Both the position numbers and the translations under genes were made by a program. From Ehretia macrophylla (Eukaryota > Streptophyta > Magnoliopsida > Boraginales > Ehretiaceae), in assembly GCA_037974665.1 (NCBI GenBank), contig CM075764.1:79066325-79130324 (forward strand): a stretch of DNA of 64,000 nt, in the 5' to 3' direction. The notes below the pieces were generated by a model that was given only the letters and a program-made list of their open reading frames with translations, was not told the origin of the DNA and did no database searches. Shown here piece by piece: positions 25,495 through 36,531 of this stretch. Every line of letters starts with the position of its first letter. Within the stretch, counting starts at the first letter, position 1.

Positions 25495-27324
25495 TGTCAT
25501 GCCCCAACTCGACCCCATTTACGATCAGTCATGACATAACGGAGTTTCGGCTATATAACGTCTGTAACATGAACATCAGGACTCTATCCAATCCTTTAAA
25601 AACATAACACAACCAATTCCAAGTTCAGCAACAACTCCAACATCCATTCAACAAATACAAAGCCATTCATTCAACATCCATACGACATTCCAACATAGGT
25701 CATAAGCCTCCGTTTCAACAATATACCACAAGCGATACTATACATTTGCAAAATAGATTATAAACTAGTCTAGCAACCTAATCATATTCAAAAGGAAGAC
25801 TACTAAACTAGTATTATATAAATCATTATCTTTGAGTAAGTTATACCATACAACATACTATAAAAGCTAAGACAAAAACACGAAGCACTTCAACATAACT
25901 CATGGATAAGACTCCGCACATAAGACTCCTCCACAGAAGGCACATACTCAGCTTCCTGAGGGACGTACCCAAAGTCTGGCTCAATTACACCTGATGACAA
26001 TAAACGAATGAGGGTGAGCTTATATATAACAAAGCTTAGTGAGGATTCGAAAGATGTTTTGAAATCATTTACTTTACCACTTGGGGTAGTCTATGATAGT
26101 CATGTTGTTATCAACCCGACAACCCGATGCTGTCCGAGAGGTGGCACACACCATCAAGACTCATGCCAATAATAATAAACATCTCATATTCTGGAAAGAC
26201 AACAAAGTAGGTTGTCCTCCAGACCATCATCAATCATCAATCAGTTAACAACATTTCAATCAATATAACATCAATTAAACAACTAAAACAACTAAGTTAG
26301 ATGACAAAGTAGGCCACCAAACTTAACATACATTTAAATATACTTCCAAACCCAAATCTACTCAACAATAATCCCTGAAACAACTACACAAACACTACCA
26401 ACCAACTAAAGACAACATTTTAACATTTTAAAGAAAGACTACACAAACTTCTAAGATTCATAACTTACAATCTACTAATCAAACAACCCTCGAACCTTTT
26501 CCTATCACTCAACCACACATGCAACTACATTAATCCCCTCGAAAACCAACCAAAAGTCATCCAAAACAAGTCCAACAACCCTATTTTTGGCAATGCACCT
26601 AGGCTGAATCTTTGAACTTTTGCTACGACATTCAAATTGAAAATTCGGCATTACAACATTACTACGCAACAATTAACAAACTCATAGAAGTAACAACCAT
26701 TCAATTCCAACCACAACAACAACAATTATTCAACTATAAGCCAATAAATCAATTTTAATGCCTGGAAATTAGAAATACATGCTACTACCGTTCAAAACAG
26801 CTATAAATACAAATAAATGGTCCTTGGAAACTACTGAGCAATAATCTAAAGACAATTTAACAAAACATCGGATAAAAATGCAACTATAGAAATTTGACAA
26901 TAAATAGCATTTCTAGATCTATAATTTTTCTCTCACCTTTGATCCGAAGTAAAGCTAGGAATACGTGCAATGGATGCCCAACAAGCAATTGCAACCCAGA
27001 ATGAAAAGCTTTGGACAAAAATTGAGTTTTCTAATGAAAAATTGCTTTGAAAACCAAGTGAAAAATATCATTTTTTTCTCTATGGAGTTTCGGCCATGTG
27101 TGTTTGTATTTTTGGTGTTTTGAGCTTTGTCTAAATGTATTGTGTAAGTATAATGTGTATATGATATATTTATATGCATAGTCAACAAAATAAACTAAGT
27201 CAAAGTTGTCAAACTTTTGTTATTTTAGTTAGTTTTGCCAAACATAGTAATTATAATACTATATAACTAATACTATTTTTTTAGAACTATATTTTAGTTG
27301 ACAACATATATATCTAAGTATATG

Positions 27325-27361
<37 letters not shown>

Positions 27362-27702
27362 GATGTATTACTTATTTTGCAAAAGATAGTGAAAAATCCT
27401 TTTAAATTCCTAATTCATTTCAGAATCAGTTTTAATCAGACACGGGTCTATTAATATCCGAGGACTAGGTTTTCAAATGCTTAAAAGACCAGTTTCGAAC
27501 TTTTAGTGGACGTGTTTCAAAAATATTATTCACAAAACCCGACAACAAAATTTTCAATGCCAATTTTTATGAAAATTTCATGGATGCTCACATAGTATGT
27601 AATAGGAGTAGAAATCACAAAATTAGCACATTCTAAATCAAATAACACATATACAGGTCAAAACACGTAATTTCACACAAAGACGAAATTCGGAGTTTCA
27701 CA
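25495..27702 (-). mobile_element. Nested solo gypsy LTR (target duplication AGCAG/AGTAG)
   Basis: 2208 bp, tgtcatgccccaactcgacc ... cggagtttcaca. Flanked by AGCAG (25490-25494) and AGTAG (27703-27707), differing by one C-to-T step. Same family as 13951-15701. It contains a (TA)n microsatellite at about 27321-27357. Confidence 0.85.
27321..27357. repeat. (TA)n microsatellite
   Basis: An almost pure TA run inside the solo LTR 25495-27702. The sister LTRs lack it at this length, so it expanded after insertion. Confidence 0.9.
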
Positions 27703-29410
27703 AGTAGCTTGGTGAATCACTTCTATTAGGATGGGGAAATGTTAAGCAGCAGATTGGTGAAGGTCTGAAGATGTGTAGGTTGCTAATTAGTTGGTGTGCC
27801 TAATTCCCTTGATGACTCTAATTTACAATGAAAACAAAGCCAAATGGCTGCCTTCGACACCTATGTGCTGTCGTGTGCTCATGTCGTGCAACGCTAGGCT
27901 AGGCAACATGAGTCATTTATTTAAGTGAAGGTGGTGGTGACAAACGTTTGAGGAGGTGAATGATAATACCAACATGAAGACAGGTGGCCGCAGCGGATGA
28001 AGTTGTTTCATTGTTGCTAATGATGATACTAGATAATTAAGTAGTTATCAATTTTGTTAAGATTATCTAACTACTACTTTATAATTCCTAATCTTCCCAT
28101 CTATTGTCTCTATTAAAATATTTGTACATACCAATTCCTTAGCACATGTAATATTTGTATGTCATGATCGACCGAGCTCTCAACTATATCCAGGAATATA
28201 TATTCTAGTTCCAATAATTATTTCTTAGGTTAAAATTACTATTATCTTTATAATCTCGAACCATTTAATATACATACTACCATTATATTCACTAAGTACT
28301 TCCCATATATAAATCTAATATGTATGTTTAAAGACTTTATAACTTATTTGGGATAAGATACTAAGTTAACTAATTATTTACAAGCCCAACTAAATGTCAT
28401 CCAGTACATATATATCTATCAGGTTTAGTAAATACATTAATTTGCTTTCTTCACTTTATAATTATCTTTGTTATATCTATATGTATTTGTTTTCTCCTAA
28501 TTACAACGTTTCACATTGGTGGTAGACTAGGCAAATGGTTTAATAGTAAAAACTTAATGGATCAACTACAAATGCTAAGCCTAATAAACTTTTAAATGAA
28601 ATTCTTACAAAATCTTTTCAATACAACCCTAAATATACTTTGTTAATTTAAATTCATTTATTATCCCTTTCATTTTCATAATTTAAGATCATATAAAGTT
28701 AGCTTCTCTAATTAACGTCCGGTAACCAACCCAAATATTTCCATCTAAATTACTTCGTAGACAAATTATTGAACTATCCATATGTACTATTATAACCATA
28801 TTACCTTCTAGTATCTCTTAACTAGCATCTTAACCTTCCATCTAATAAATTAAGATTACTATATTAGTCTAATAAAAAGTAGTAACATATTATCCTAATA
28901 TGATTCAATATATCTACTAATAAATCTAAAGTGTATTCTATGGGATTAAGTTATTCGACTAATATTCTAATTCCTTTCCTTTATCACACAAGTTAGATTT
29001 ACCTAAGACAATGAATCATACTTAACCATGTTCTAATGAAAAGTGGAATACTAAATTTAATGTTTCCAATTCAAACTATCCATTATACTTACCAAGTTAA
29101 TCTTTTTCTTTGGAATTGAAACGAATACTTAGTTTGAGATAGAAGGGTTTTTATATTTCCTAAACTTAATTTTAATTCATGTTATGAGAACTAAGAACAC
29201 CTAATAGGTTACTATTAGTCAAAATATAAATTGATCTTAAATAATAAAACAATTATTTATAAATTAAATGCATGCAAATAATCACAAAGGCACATTTTTC
29301 AAGATAATTAAAGAAATAAATATAAATAAATATTTGTAAATGCATGGTCGGGCTCGGGTGTTACACTACCTGCCAGATCGAGAACCCTATCCCGGTTGAG
29401 AGCTAATTAA

Positions 29411-29422
29411 GCTCTAATATCA
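29411..29422 (-). other. Primer-binding site of the non-autonomous gypsy element
   Basis: Two bases inside the LTR starting at 29425, the minus strand reads TGATATTAGAGC. This is 10 of 12 identical to the initiator-tRNA-Met complement TGGTATCAGAGC; both differences are transitions. The site fixes 29425-32174 as the 5' LTR. Confidence 0.75.
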
Positions 29423-29424
29423 TC

Positions 29425-32174
29425 TGTAACAGCTTGATCCCTCTCGGAATTAGGTCCCCGATCCCAAACCCCAAGTCACAAAAATCGAGGGAAAACAGAC
29501 AGAGTCTCCTCTGTTTCTAGGCCAAACCAACCTGCACGCAGAAGAATCAACACACAAGAACTATCATTTATATACATAATTTAGGCCATTTCTAAATTAT
29601 TAAGTAGATCTAATTTCTTCCTTTGGCAAAATAGACTATAAGTATTCTAAACTAAGTTTCACAAACTAAAACATTAACTAAATTATTACAAGTCACTACT
29701 CTAGGTGAGCCTTCACTTAATTACATACCCATTTGCATATCGAATACATGATACATTCAAGACTATCAGGACCTAACATAAATACAAGTCATGATACCTA
29801 TCCACTTTACATAAGTTCTTATAACTATCCAATCAAAGATACAAACAATCAAGGGGACACTTGATCTTCATATTCTACTTCTTGAGACTATCTGCGCCAT
29901 GCCTATAAAATGTTAGAAAGAGGGGTGAGCAAAATACTATTGCTCAGTGAGAGAGGGAACAATTATCTGGGGAGGTTTGAAAATGTTTTCATGCAATACA
30001 TATAAGCCATAGAACCAATTAACAAGATAAAGTACTCACTCAAAATAATAAAGTTAAGTAACACATTTAGGAAACTATAATCAGACAATAACAACATATA
30101 ACAATTAAGGACATGCAAGACAATCACAAAGGTGCCACGTCAATACGAGAGAATCAACCAACATCACGAATTTAATAACACTTAAATAAAGAATATAATC
30201 AAATGTAACTCTACAAGGACTTAGGGCCCAAGCAAGAGTTACTCAATAAAAGGATACAATTGATCACGAACTCGAATCACAAACCATGAACCACGAACCA
30301 CAAATAGAAACCTGATATAATAATGACAACGATAACGATAAGCCAACATCCCTTATCACTCCAGTGGGCATACTCCGGATTTACCCCAAATATCCTACGA
30401 CCTAACTCTCCCAAGACGGCATCCCTAGCGAGATAGGGACTGGGTACCATGGTAGCCGAGCTATACTGGCAAGCCCGATACCTCCCGGTGTTTCCCAATA
30501 CTACCATGCCCAAAAGATTGCAACCATGACACTTGAGTTACAATTAGCACATAACGAGACTTAAAATAACATTTTAATAGCACACAAGTAAGGAACAACA
30601 AAGTAAGTTGTCCTTATCATGTAATAGCATTCAACAAGTATTATAACACTCAAGATAAACGATTAACCATACGTACATCCAAGTCATAGTCATGTACTAT
30701 TCTAACCAATTAGACTTTACAAAATTTAATCAAATTTAACACAACTAGCAAGCTAACTACTTTAAAAGTCTTAAGCAATACAAGTTGACACACTTTATAA
30801 TAACCAATAATTCTACATTCTTTAACTAGCCTCTTTTACTTTCTAACAACTCAACAAGCTATCTATCATTGAGGTCACTCCACAAGCACACTAGACACTC
30901 CGAAAATCACTAACTAACCTAAATCAATCTCTAATTAACTCACATACACACACACGGCCAAAACACACACATAAGCCCCTTTATGTTCAAACAATTCTCT
31001 ACAAGTTCTAATCACATTCTAGCAATTCTAAGCATTAATCTAGTCATTGTAGCACTTATGACACCTATTCTAAGACTTGAAACAAGCATTTAACCATTTG
31101 TATACAAACACATATTTTCGGCCCTTTGCGTTTAAACAACCTACACTAAATTCCAATTATATTCTAACTAGTTTGGTGTCAATTCTTGCTATTATAACAC
31201 TTATGGCACATGATACAAGCAATAAAACAACCATTTAAGCCAAAATTACAAAATTTGATGAAATCACTATTCATCATCTTCTTTAACAAGCCAAACACCA
31301 TTTTTAGCCAACATAATTGTAATATAACCATAAAAGTTTGTTCTAAACACCTAATAACTCACAATATAAGCATAACAAGCCATAAATTCAACATTTATAA
31401 CAAATCAAGATTTTACATAATCAAGATTCAAGCTTTAAATGCATAAAAAATGGAATCCCTCACCTCTAGAAGCTTGTTTGAGCGAGATAGAAACTTAAAA
31501 TCACTCAAAATCCCTTTGAATCAAGCCAATGATCAAGCCTTAGCTTTGCCCCCCTCCCTTTTTTTTTCTTCTTTGGCCGGCCATTCATGGCTTTTTTCTT
31601 TGATTTTTTTTGTTGCTTTATTATGTAATATATGTGTATATAGATGTATATAGGTATATGTATGGGTTTGGGCTTAGTTTAATTAGTTTAGATAATTAAT
31701 GGTGGCCTAAAAGCTAGTTTAGTCTAACAATGGCCCAAAAATGCAACTAGTTAACACTATTTATATGGGACACTAACATTTTTATATCTCATGCTCCCGA
31801 CATACTATGCATGAAATTCCAATGAATGTATACTATATATATGTCAAGTAATATGGAAAAAATGCGAAATCTGAAAAATAAAATACTTTAATTTTTACCC
31901 CGAGCTCAAGGCTCATTTTAAAATAATGAAAACTAATTTATTAAATGTAAGAAGTAATTCCACATAATACAAGTATTAAAATAATAGGTTGATCATTTTA
32001 TATAAATTGTTTAAATAGTATTTGCACATTTTGAAAAAAAAAATATAGAAAAAGTAAAGTTACTAAGTAAATGCAAAGCTAAAGTAACACATAATCTCAT
32101 ACAAGTACTTAAATAAACATATAAATATATGCAAATAAGTTCTTTTTACTATATGCTTGGTTTGGGGTGTCACA
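29425..32174 (-). repeat. 5' LTR of the non-autonomous gypsy element
   Basis: 2750 bp, tgtaacagcttgatccctct ... tttggggtgtcaca, followed by CATAG. It is uninterrupted and preserves the empty site for the solo LTR present in its partner. Hairpin motif at 30206-30240; conserved module at about 30351-30500. Open frames on either strand mirror those in the partner LTR and are not genes. Confidence 0.9.
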
Positions 32175-32179
32175 CATAG

Positions 32180-34610
32180 TATCCATCCTAGTTAACCCCC
32201 AAGACTTCCATTACATAAGATAATTCATTTTTGTGAAAATGGTAAAGCCCACTATAACCTAGTGGAGGTCTACTATAGCAGCTTTTCTGATACTGATGTA
32301 TTTGAGGGTATCTCCAACTTCTTTTGCCTCATATTGCATGTTATCTAACCAAAACTCACGGGAAATCGTTAGATGCAATAGTAGTATCTATCATCAACTC
32401 TAAGCAAGTAAGCAAAGATGTTGTAATGGAACAATATTCAGGATTGAGATGCAAGTTGTAACAACTAAGAACCAGCAAATAAACTAAAAACAGACTTTAA
32501 AGTAAGCAAAATAAAGTAATCATTCCTAGGTTGCCTCCTAGAAGTGCTAGATTTAACGCCTATAGCCAAGCAAAGACCATTACTCATGTAAGGTTAGAAG
32601 GGTCCCGTAGCTTTACAGATTCAACTTCATGAGAGATTGAGCTCGGATCAAGGGCATGTTTCAATCGCTACCCATTAACTGTGAGGACTCGCCTATCTTT
32701 GAGGTGCTTAATTTTAAAAGCCCCCGAAGGGTATTCCTCGAGCACCTCGTAAGGTCCGTCCCATCTAGTCCTCAATTTTTCTGGGAAAAACTTTAGTCTA
32801 GAGTTGAACAACCAAACCTTATCTGAAGGGAAATAGGTTTTGCGCAGAATAAATTTATCATGGATTCTCTTCATCCTTTCCTTATAAAGTTTGGCATTCT
32901 CATAGGCTTTATAACGAAGCTCTTCCAACTCACTCAAGGGCAATTTCTTACTCTCACCTGCTTGTTGTATGTCAAAGTTTAGGGCTTTAATAGCCCAATA
33001 AGCTTTATGCCCAAGCTCAATAGGGAGATGACATACTTTATCGTACACCAATCTATATAAGGACATGCCTACAGGGGTCTTAAAAGCTGTACGGTAGGCT
33101 TATAATGCATTGTGTAGACCAATCCTTGCAATCGGGCCTCACCATTTTTTGTAAAATTGATTTTATTTCCTTGTTTGACACTTCCACTTGCCCACTCGTC
33201 TGCAGGTGATAGGATGTCTCAATATTATGCCGGACTGAATATTTCTTAAATAATGCCTCAAGTGTCCTATAACAAAAATGTTGTTCTCCATCACTCAAAA
33301 ACACACGTGGCACCACAAACCTAGAAAAGATGTGCTCTTTAATGAACTTGACCACAACTTTGTGGTCATTGGTTCAGGTTTCCACTGCCTCCACCCACTT
33401 GGACACGTAGTCCATAGCCACAAGAATATAAGTATACCCACAGGAAGGAGGGAAAAGACCCGTGAAGTCAATATTCCACACATGAAATATGTCACAAACT
33501 AATATGGGTGACAAAGGCATCATGTCTCTCATAGAGATGCACCCAAATTGTTGACATCAATGATATTTCTTACAGAATTATTAGGCATCTCTAAATAGAG
33601 TGGGGCAAAAGAACCCACACTAGAGTACTTTAGTAGCAGTCCTTTTACCTCCAAAATGGCCACCACAGGCTTCCCCATGATAGAAGTTAATGATGCTATA
33701 AAACTCATCTTCCAGCACACATCGTCGGATAACTTGATCAACACACACCTTGAAGAGATAGGGATCCTCCCAAATAAAGTGCTTCACTTGAGCCATGAAG
33801 CGATCCTTCTCTCTTCGCCCCCAGTGAGCAGACAACTCTCTGGCGACCAAGTAATTAACAAAGTAGGCATACTAGAGGGTCTGGTGTATGACAACAAATA
33901 GCTGCTCATCAGGAAATGTATCATTAAAAGGAAGAAGGTCGATGGGGGATTCAAGGACAAGACGCAATAAGTGGTCAACAACAAAATTCTCACTCTCTTT
34001 TTTATCTCTGATATCTAAGTCAAATTCCTGAAGTAATAGTAACTAACAGATTAGACGGGGCTTAGCATCCCATTTAGCAAGTAATGCAAGGTAGCTTGAT
34101 CCGTATATAATATCATTTTTGACCCTAGGATATATGGATCAAAGGAGAAGACTGCAGCTAGCAATTCTTTTTCTGTGGTAGTGTAATTCATTTGAGCATC
34201 ATCTAAGGTTTTGCCTGCGTAGTAGATCACATATGACAACCTATCCTTATGTTATCCCAAAATAGCCCCCACTGCATAATCGGATGCATCACACATAATC
34301 TCAAAAGGGAGGCTATAATCGAGAAGTTGGATGATATATGTGGAGGAAAGTAAGGACTTCAGTTTCTCAAATGCTAAGGCACACTCGTCATCAAAATGAA
34401 ATGAAGTATCATGTGGTAAGAGACTTGAGAGAGGTCGAGCAATATGGCTAAAGTCCTTGATGAGACCCCGGTAGAAACTGGTATGACTAAGGTATGATCT
34501 AACGTCACACACCGTTTTGGGTGCGGGGGGCTTCTCTATCAACGCAATCTTGGCTAGGTCTACATGGATCCTTAGTCGATTACTGAAATCGAAATCACGT
34601 ACTAGTTATA
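32180..34610 (-). pseudogene. Athila-like Ty3/gypsy pol remnant (RT end, RNase H, integrase)
   Basis: Minus-strand homology runs from about 34610 to 32660. RT C-terminus and RNase H: IEKPPAPKTVCDVRSYLSHTS with FYRGLIKDFSHIARPLSSLL, then FEIMCDASDYAVGAILG (34542-34252), then NYTTTEKELLAAVFSF (34239-34051). Integrase: a zinc-module region with FKVCVDQVIRRCV (33850-33620), a core near [18 protein letters not shown] (about 33480) and VVPRVFLSDGEQHFC (33355-33080). The C-terminus DKVCHLPIELGHKAYWAIKA ... RTRWDGPYEVLEEYPSGAF (33066-32668) is highly typical of Athila/Tat. Several stops and frameshifts separate these pieces, so it is dead. Bases 32180-32660 are its downstream untranslated part. The nest 12661-32174 inserted just beyond it. 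Confidence 0.88.
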
Positions 34611-34619
34611 AGTTTTAGT

Positions 34620-35793
34620 CGATTACCTTCACATGTTGGCGTTAGAACTCAACACACACGGTCTCTACGGACTGAATAATGGCTGGAAAATGATTGCACG
34701 GCTTGAGAAAACCTCTAGGATTGATTCCCATGAATATTTTCTCCTGTTTCCCCTTTCCTTGTAAATGGCTATAAAACATTGGTGAAAATTTTTCTTCTCT
34801 GCCCTTTCCTTTTTCTTGGCCGTGTATGGTGTATGTGTGTATATTGGTGTCATGTGAAATCTCAGCCTAGGCTAAGGATATAGCCGTCCAAGAGAGATAA
34901 TGAGGGGAACCTCGGCAAATCTAATGGTTAGTTAGCCTTAGGAGATTTATTCTTGATTTTCTTGAATTATCTTAAGCTAATTTCCATTATCTTCTTAATT
35001 CAAATCAAGAATTATCCTCTCCATCTAACAAACTAAGCCCCACACGCCTATCCCCTCGATCCATATGCAAAGTGTGCATGGAATATGCCATTAGGATATT
35101 TGTTTGTTAGGACATACATTCTTGTCTTAAGAGTGTCTATTGTCCTAATATCTTAACCTTCTAAATTGAGCTGCATGCTCCCAAATAGGAAGTGATACTC
35201 AATTAACACAAAAATACCAAATTAAGAAAGAGACACTTCACCATAAAGGAAAATGGCTAGGAGAGGGACCCAAAGACATAGCTACCTTGGCTATAAAATG
35301 ACCAAAATAGCCTTGCTAGACACTAGCTGTATTTTGACCATTTTAACCTCAACTCATTCCACTAAAGAGTTAGGATTGCACTCCATTGTAACCAATAAAC
35401 TTCTGAGGGAGGTTTTCTGTTTGTTGACCTACTAAGAAAAATGACCAAAATGCCTCTCTATGTTTCAACCGCAACCAAGGATAGGTCTTGCATTCAAACT
35501 ATCATCCTATCTTGATTACATTTACACCTTGGACCTTTATCTCTCATATAATCACCATACAGATACTATTCCCTTATTCTTAGGAGCGACCCACGAGTTT
35601 AGTATCCAATATAGCCCGAGATATATTACTAAGCGCTTAGATTTGGAAGATTACATAGATAACTCCAAGCAAGTAACTCACTATCACTTAAGATAGCATA
35701 TAATCATGAATCATATGCATGCCATCTAATGAACCTAGTCCATAACAAGTTAAAACACGTAATTGCACATAAGGGCAAATCCAGAGTCTTACA
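34620..35793 (-). mobile_element. Truncated gypsy LTR-like fragment
   Basis: The right end (aaaacacgtaattgcacat ... gagtcttaca, about 35752-35793) matches the right ends of the solo LTRs at 27660-27702 and 15660-15701. The left limit abuts the Athila RT remnant and lacks a TG start, so the copy is truncated or fused with older repeats. The 34.7-35.7 kb stretch is AT-rich, with no coding support. Confidence 0.45.
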
Positions 35794-36465
35794 GTCACAT
35801 CTACCGAGGTTCCCCAGCTTCGATTGGAGGCTCACTTTGGGTCTATACACCCAAACATAGATTATGACTTTTTAATAGGTCAAAAACAAAAAACGATTAA
35901 GAAGTACATATATATATGTGTGTGTGTGTTTGTGTTTGTACGCGTGTGTATTGTACCTGTAAGATTTGTTTATGTTAATATTACAAAGAGAAGGTAATTA
36001 TAATATGAGTAAAAAATATTAAAAAGAAATGCTGAAAGATTTTGTTTATTATTATTTGAAAAGTAATACTTGGGATGCTTTAAAACAGATTGAGAAATAT
36101 GAAAATGGTTTTATGATGATTTCTCTTTTTAACAAATTATTGCTATAGGAAACACAATCCTCCAAATAAGATGAAGAAAAAATCAAATTATACTAGTTGC
36201 AATTAGTAAAAAAGTGGGTACTTTTGTTTCTTAACACTATGTTTGGATGGGGTAAAATGGGTGGAAGAAAAAGGAAGTTAAAGAGATAGGAAACTCCACC
36301 CACTTGTTCGCATTAGTATTATGTTAAGGAAAAAGAAAACTGACGGGAAACTCAAAGTAAAGAAACAAAAAGAAAATTCCAAGCTGATCTAAAAAGACTA
36401 GTTAGTCAAGTCAGTAGACAACGCACACGGCCAACATATACACGCTGCACACATACATATAAAGC
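35794..36465. promoter_or_regulatory. Upstream region of the transporter gene
   Basis: This is the only stretch between the nearest repeat and the gene. It includes a GT-rich tract (35917-35950) and a likely TATA box (TATAAA, 36458-36463) 69 bases before the ATG at 36532, which would leave a 5' leader of roughly 40 bases. No other regulatory element can be named from sequence alone. Confidence 0.4.
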
Positions 36466-36531
36466 GTGGGAAGAATCGACCAACGCAGCAGAGAAAGGGT
36501 CAACGAAGAGAGATCGATCTGTTGTAGCGGA

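Larger units (their letters stand above)
18062..29365 (-). mobile_element. Large solo gypsy LTR (about 4.2 kb net) split by three younger solo LTRs
   Basis: Plus-strand start tgtaatgacccc, end ctcgggtgttaca; CTACC is duplicated exactly at 18057-18061 and 29366-29370. Removing the nested copies at 18074-20492, 21006-23442 and 25495-27702 leaves about 4225 bp. This contains the hairpin motif twice (about 23474-23541) and one conserved module (about 23641-23775), as expected of a single long LTR. The remaining DNA (23448-25489 and 27708-29365) is AT-rich and non-coding. A primer-binding site or purine tract is not visible inside, so I read it as a solo LTR. Confidence 0.82.
12661..32174 (-). mobile_element. 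Non-autonomous Ty3/gypsy element (LARD-like) hosting four nested solo LTRs plus one intermediate LTR
   Basis: The outer boundary is proved by the target duplication CATAG at 12656-12660 and 32175-32179. LTRs are 12661-17158 (about 2742 bp once a nested LTR is removed) and 29425-32174 (2750 bp). The purine tract lies beside the first (17159 onward) and the primer-binding site beside the second (29411-29422), so the element is on the minus strand. After removing the nested insertion 18062-29365, the interior is only 17159-18061 plus 29371-29424, about 0.96 kb, with no gag or pol. The LTR style (TGTGATACCCCGAACC... on the minus strand) is that of Tekay/Del chromoviruses, so proteins would have to come from an autonomous relative. 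Confidence 0.88.

Noticed and set aside
36466..36531. Extending the transporter N-terminus upstream of the ATG at 36532
   Set aside because: The in-frame upstream open stretch begins with GTG, overlaps the likely 5' leader just after the TATA box and is not part of the family N-terminus.
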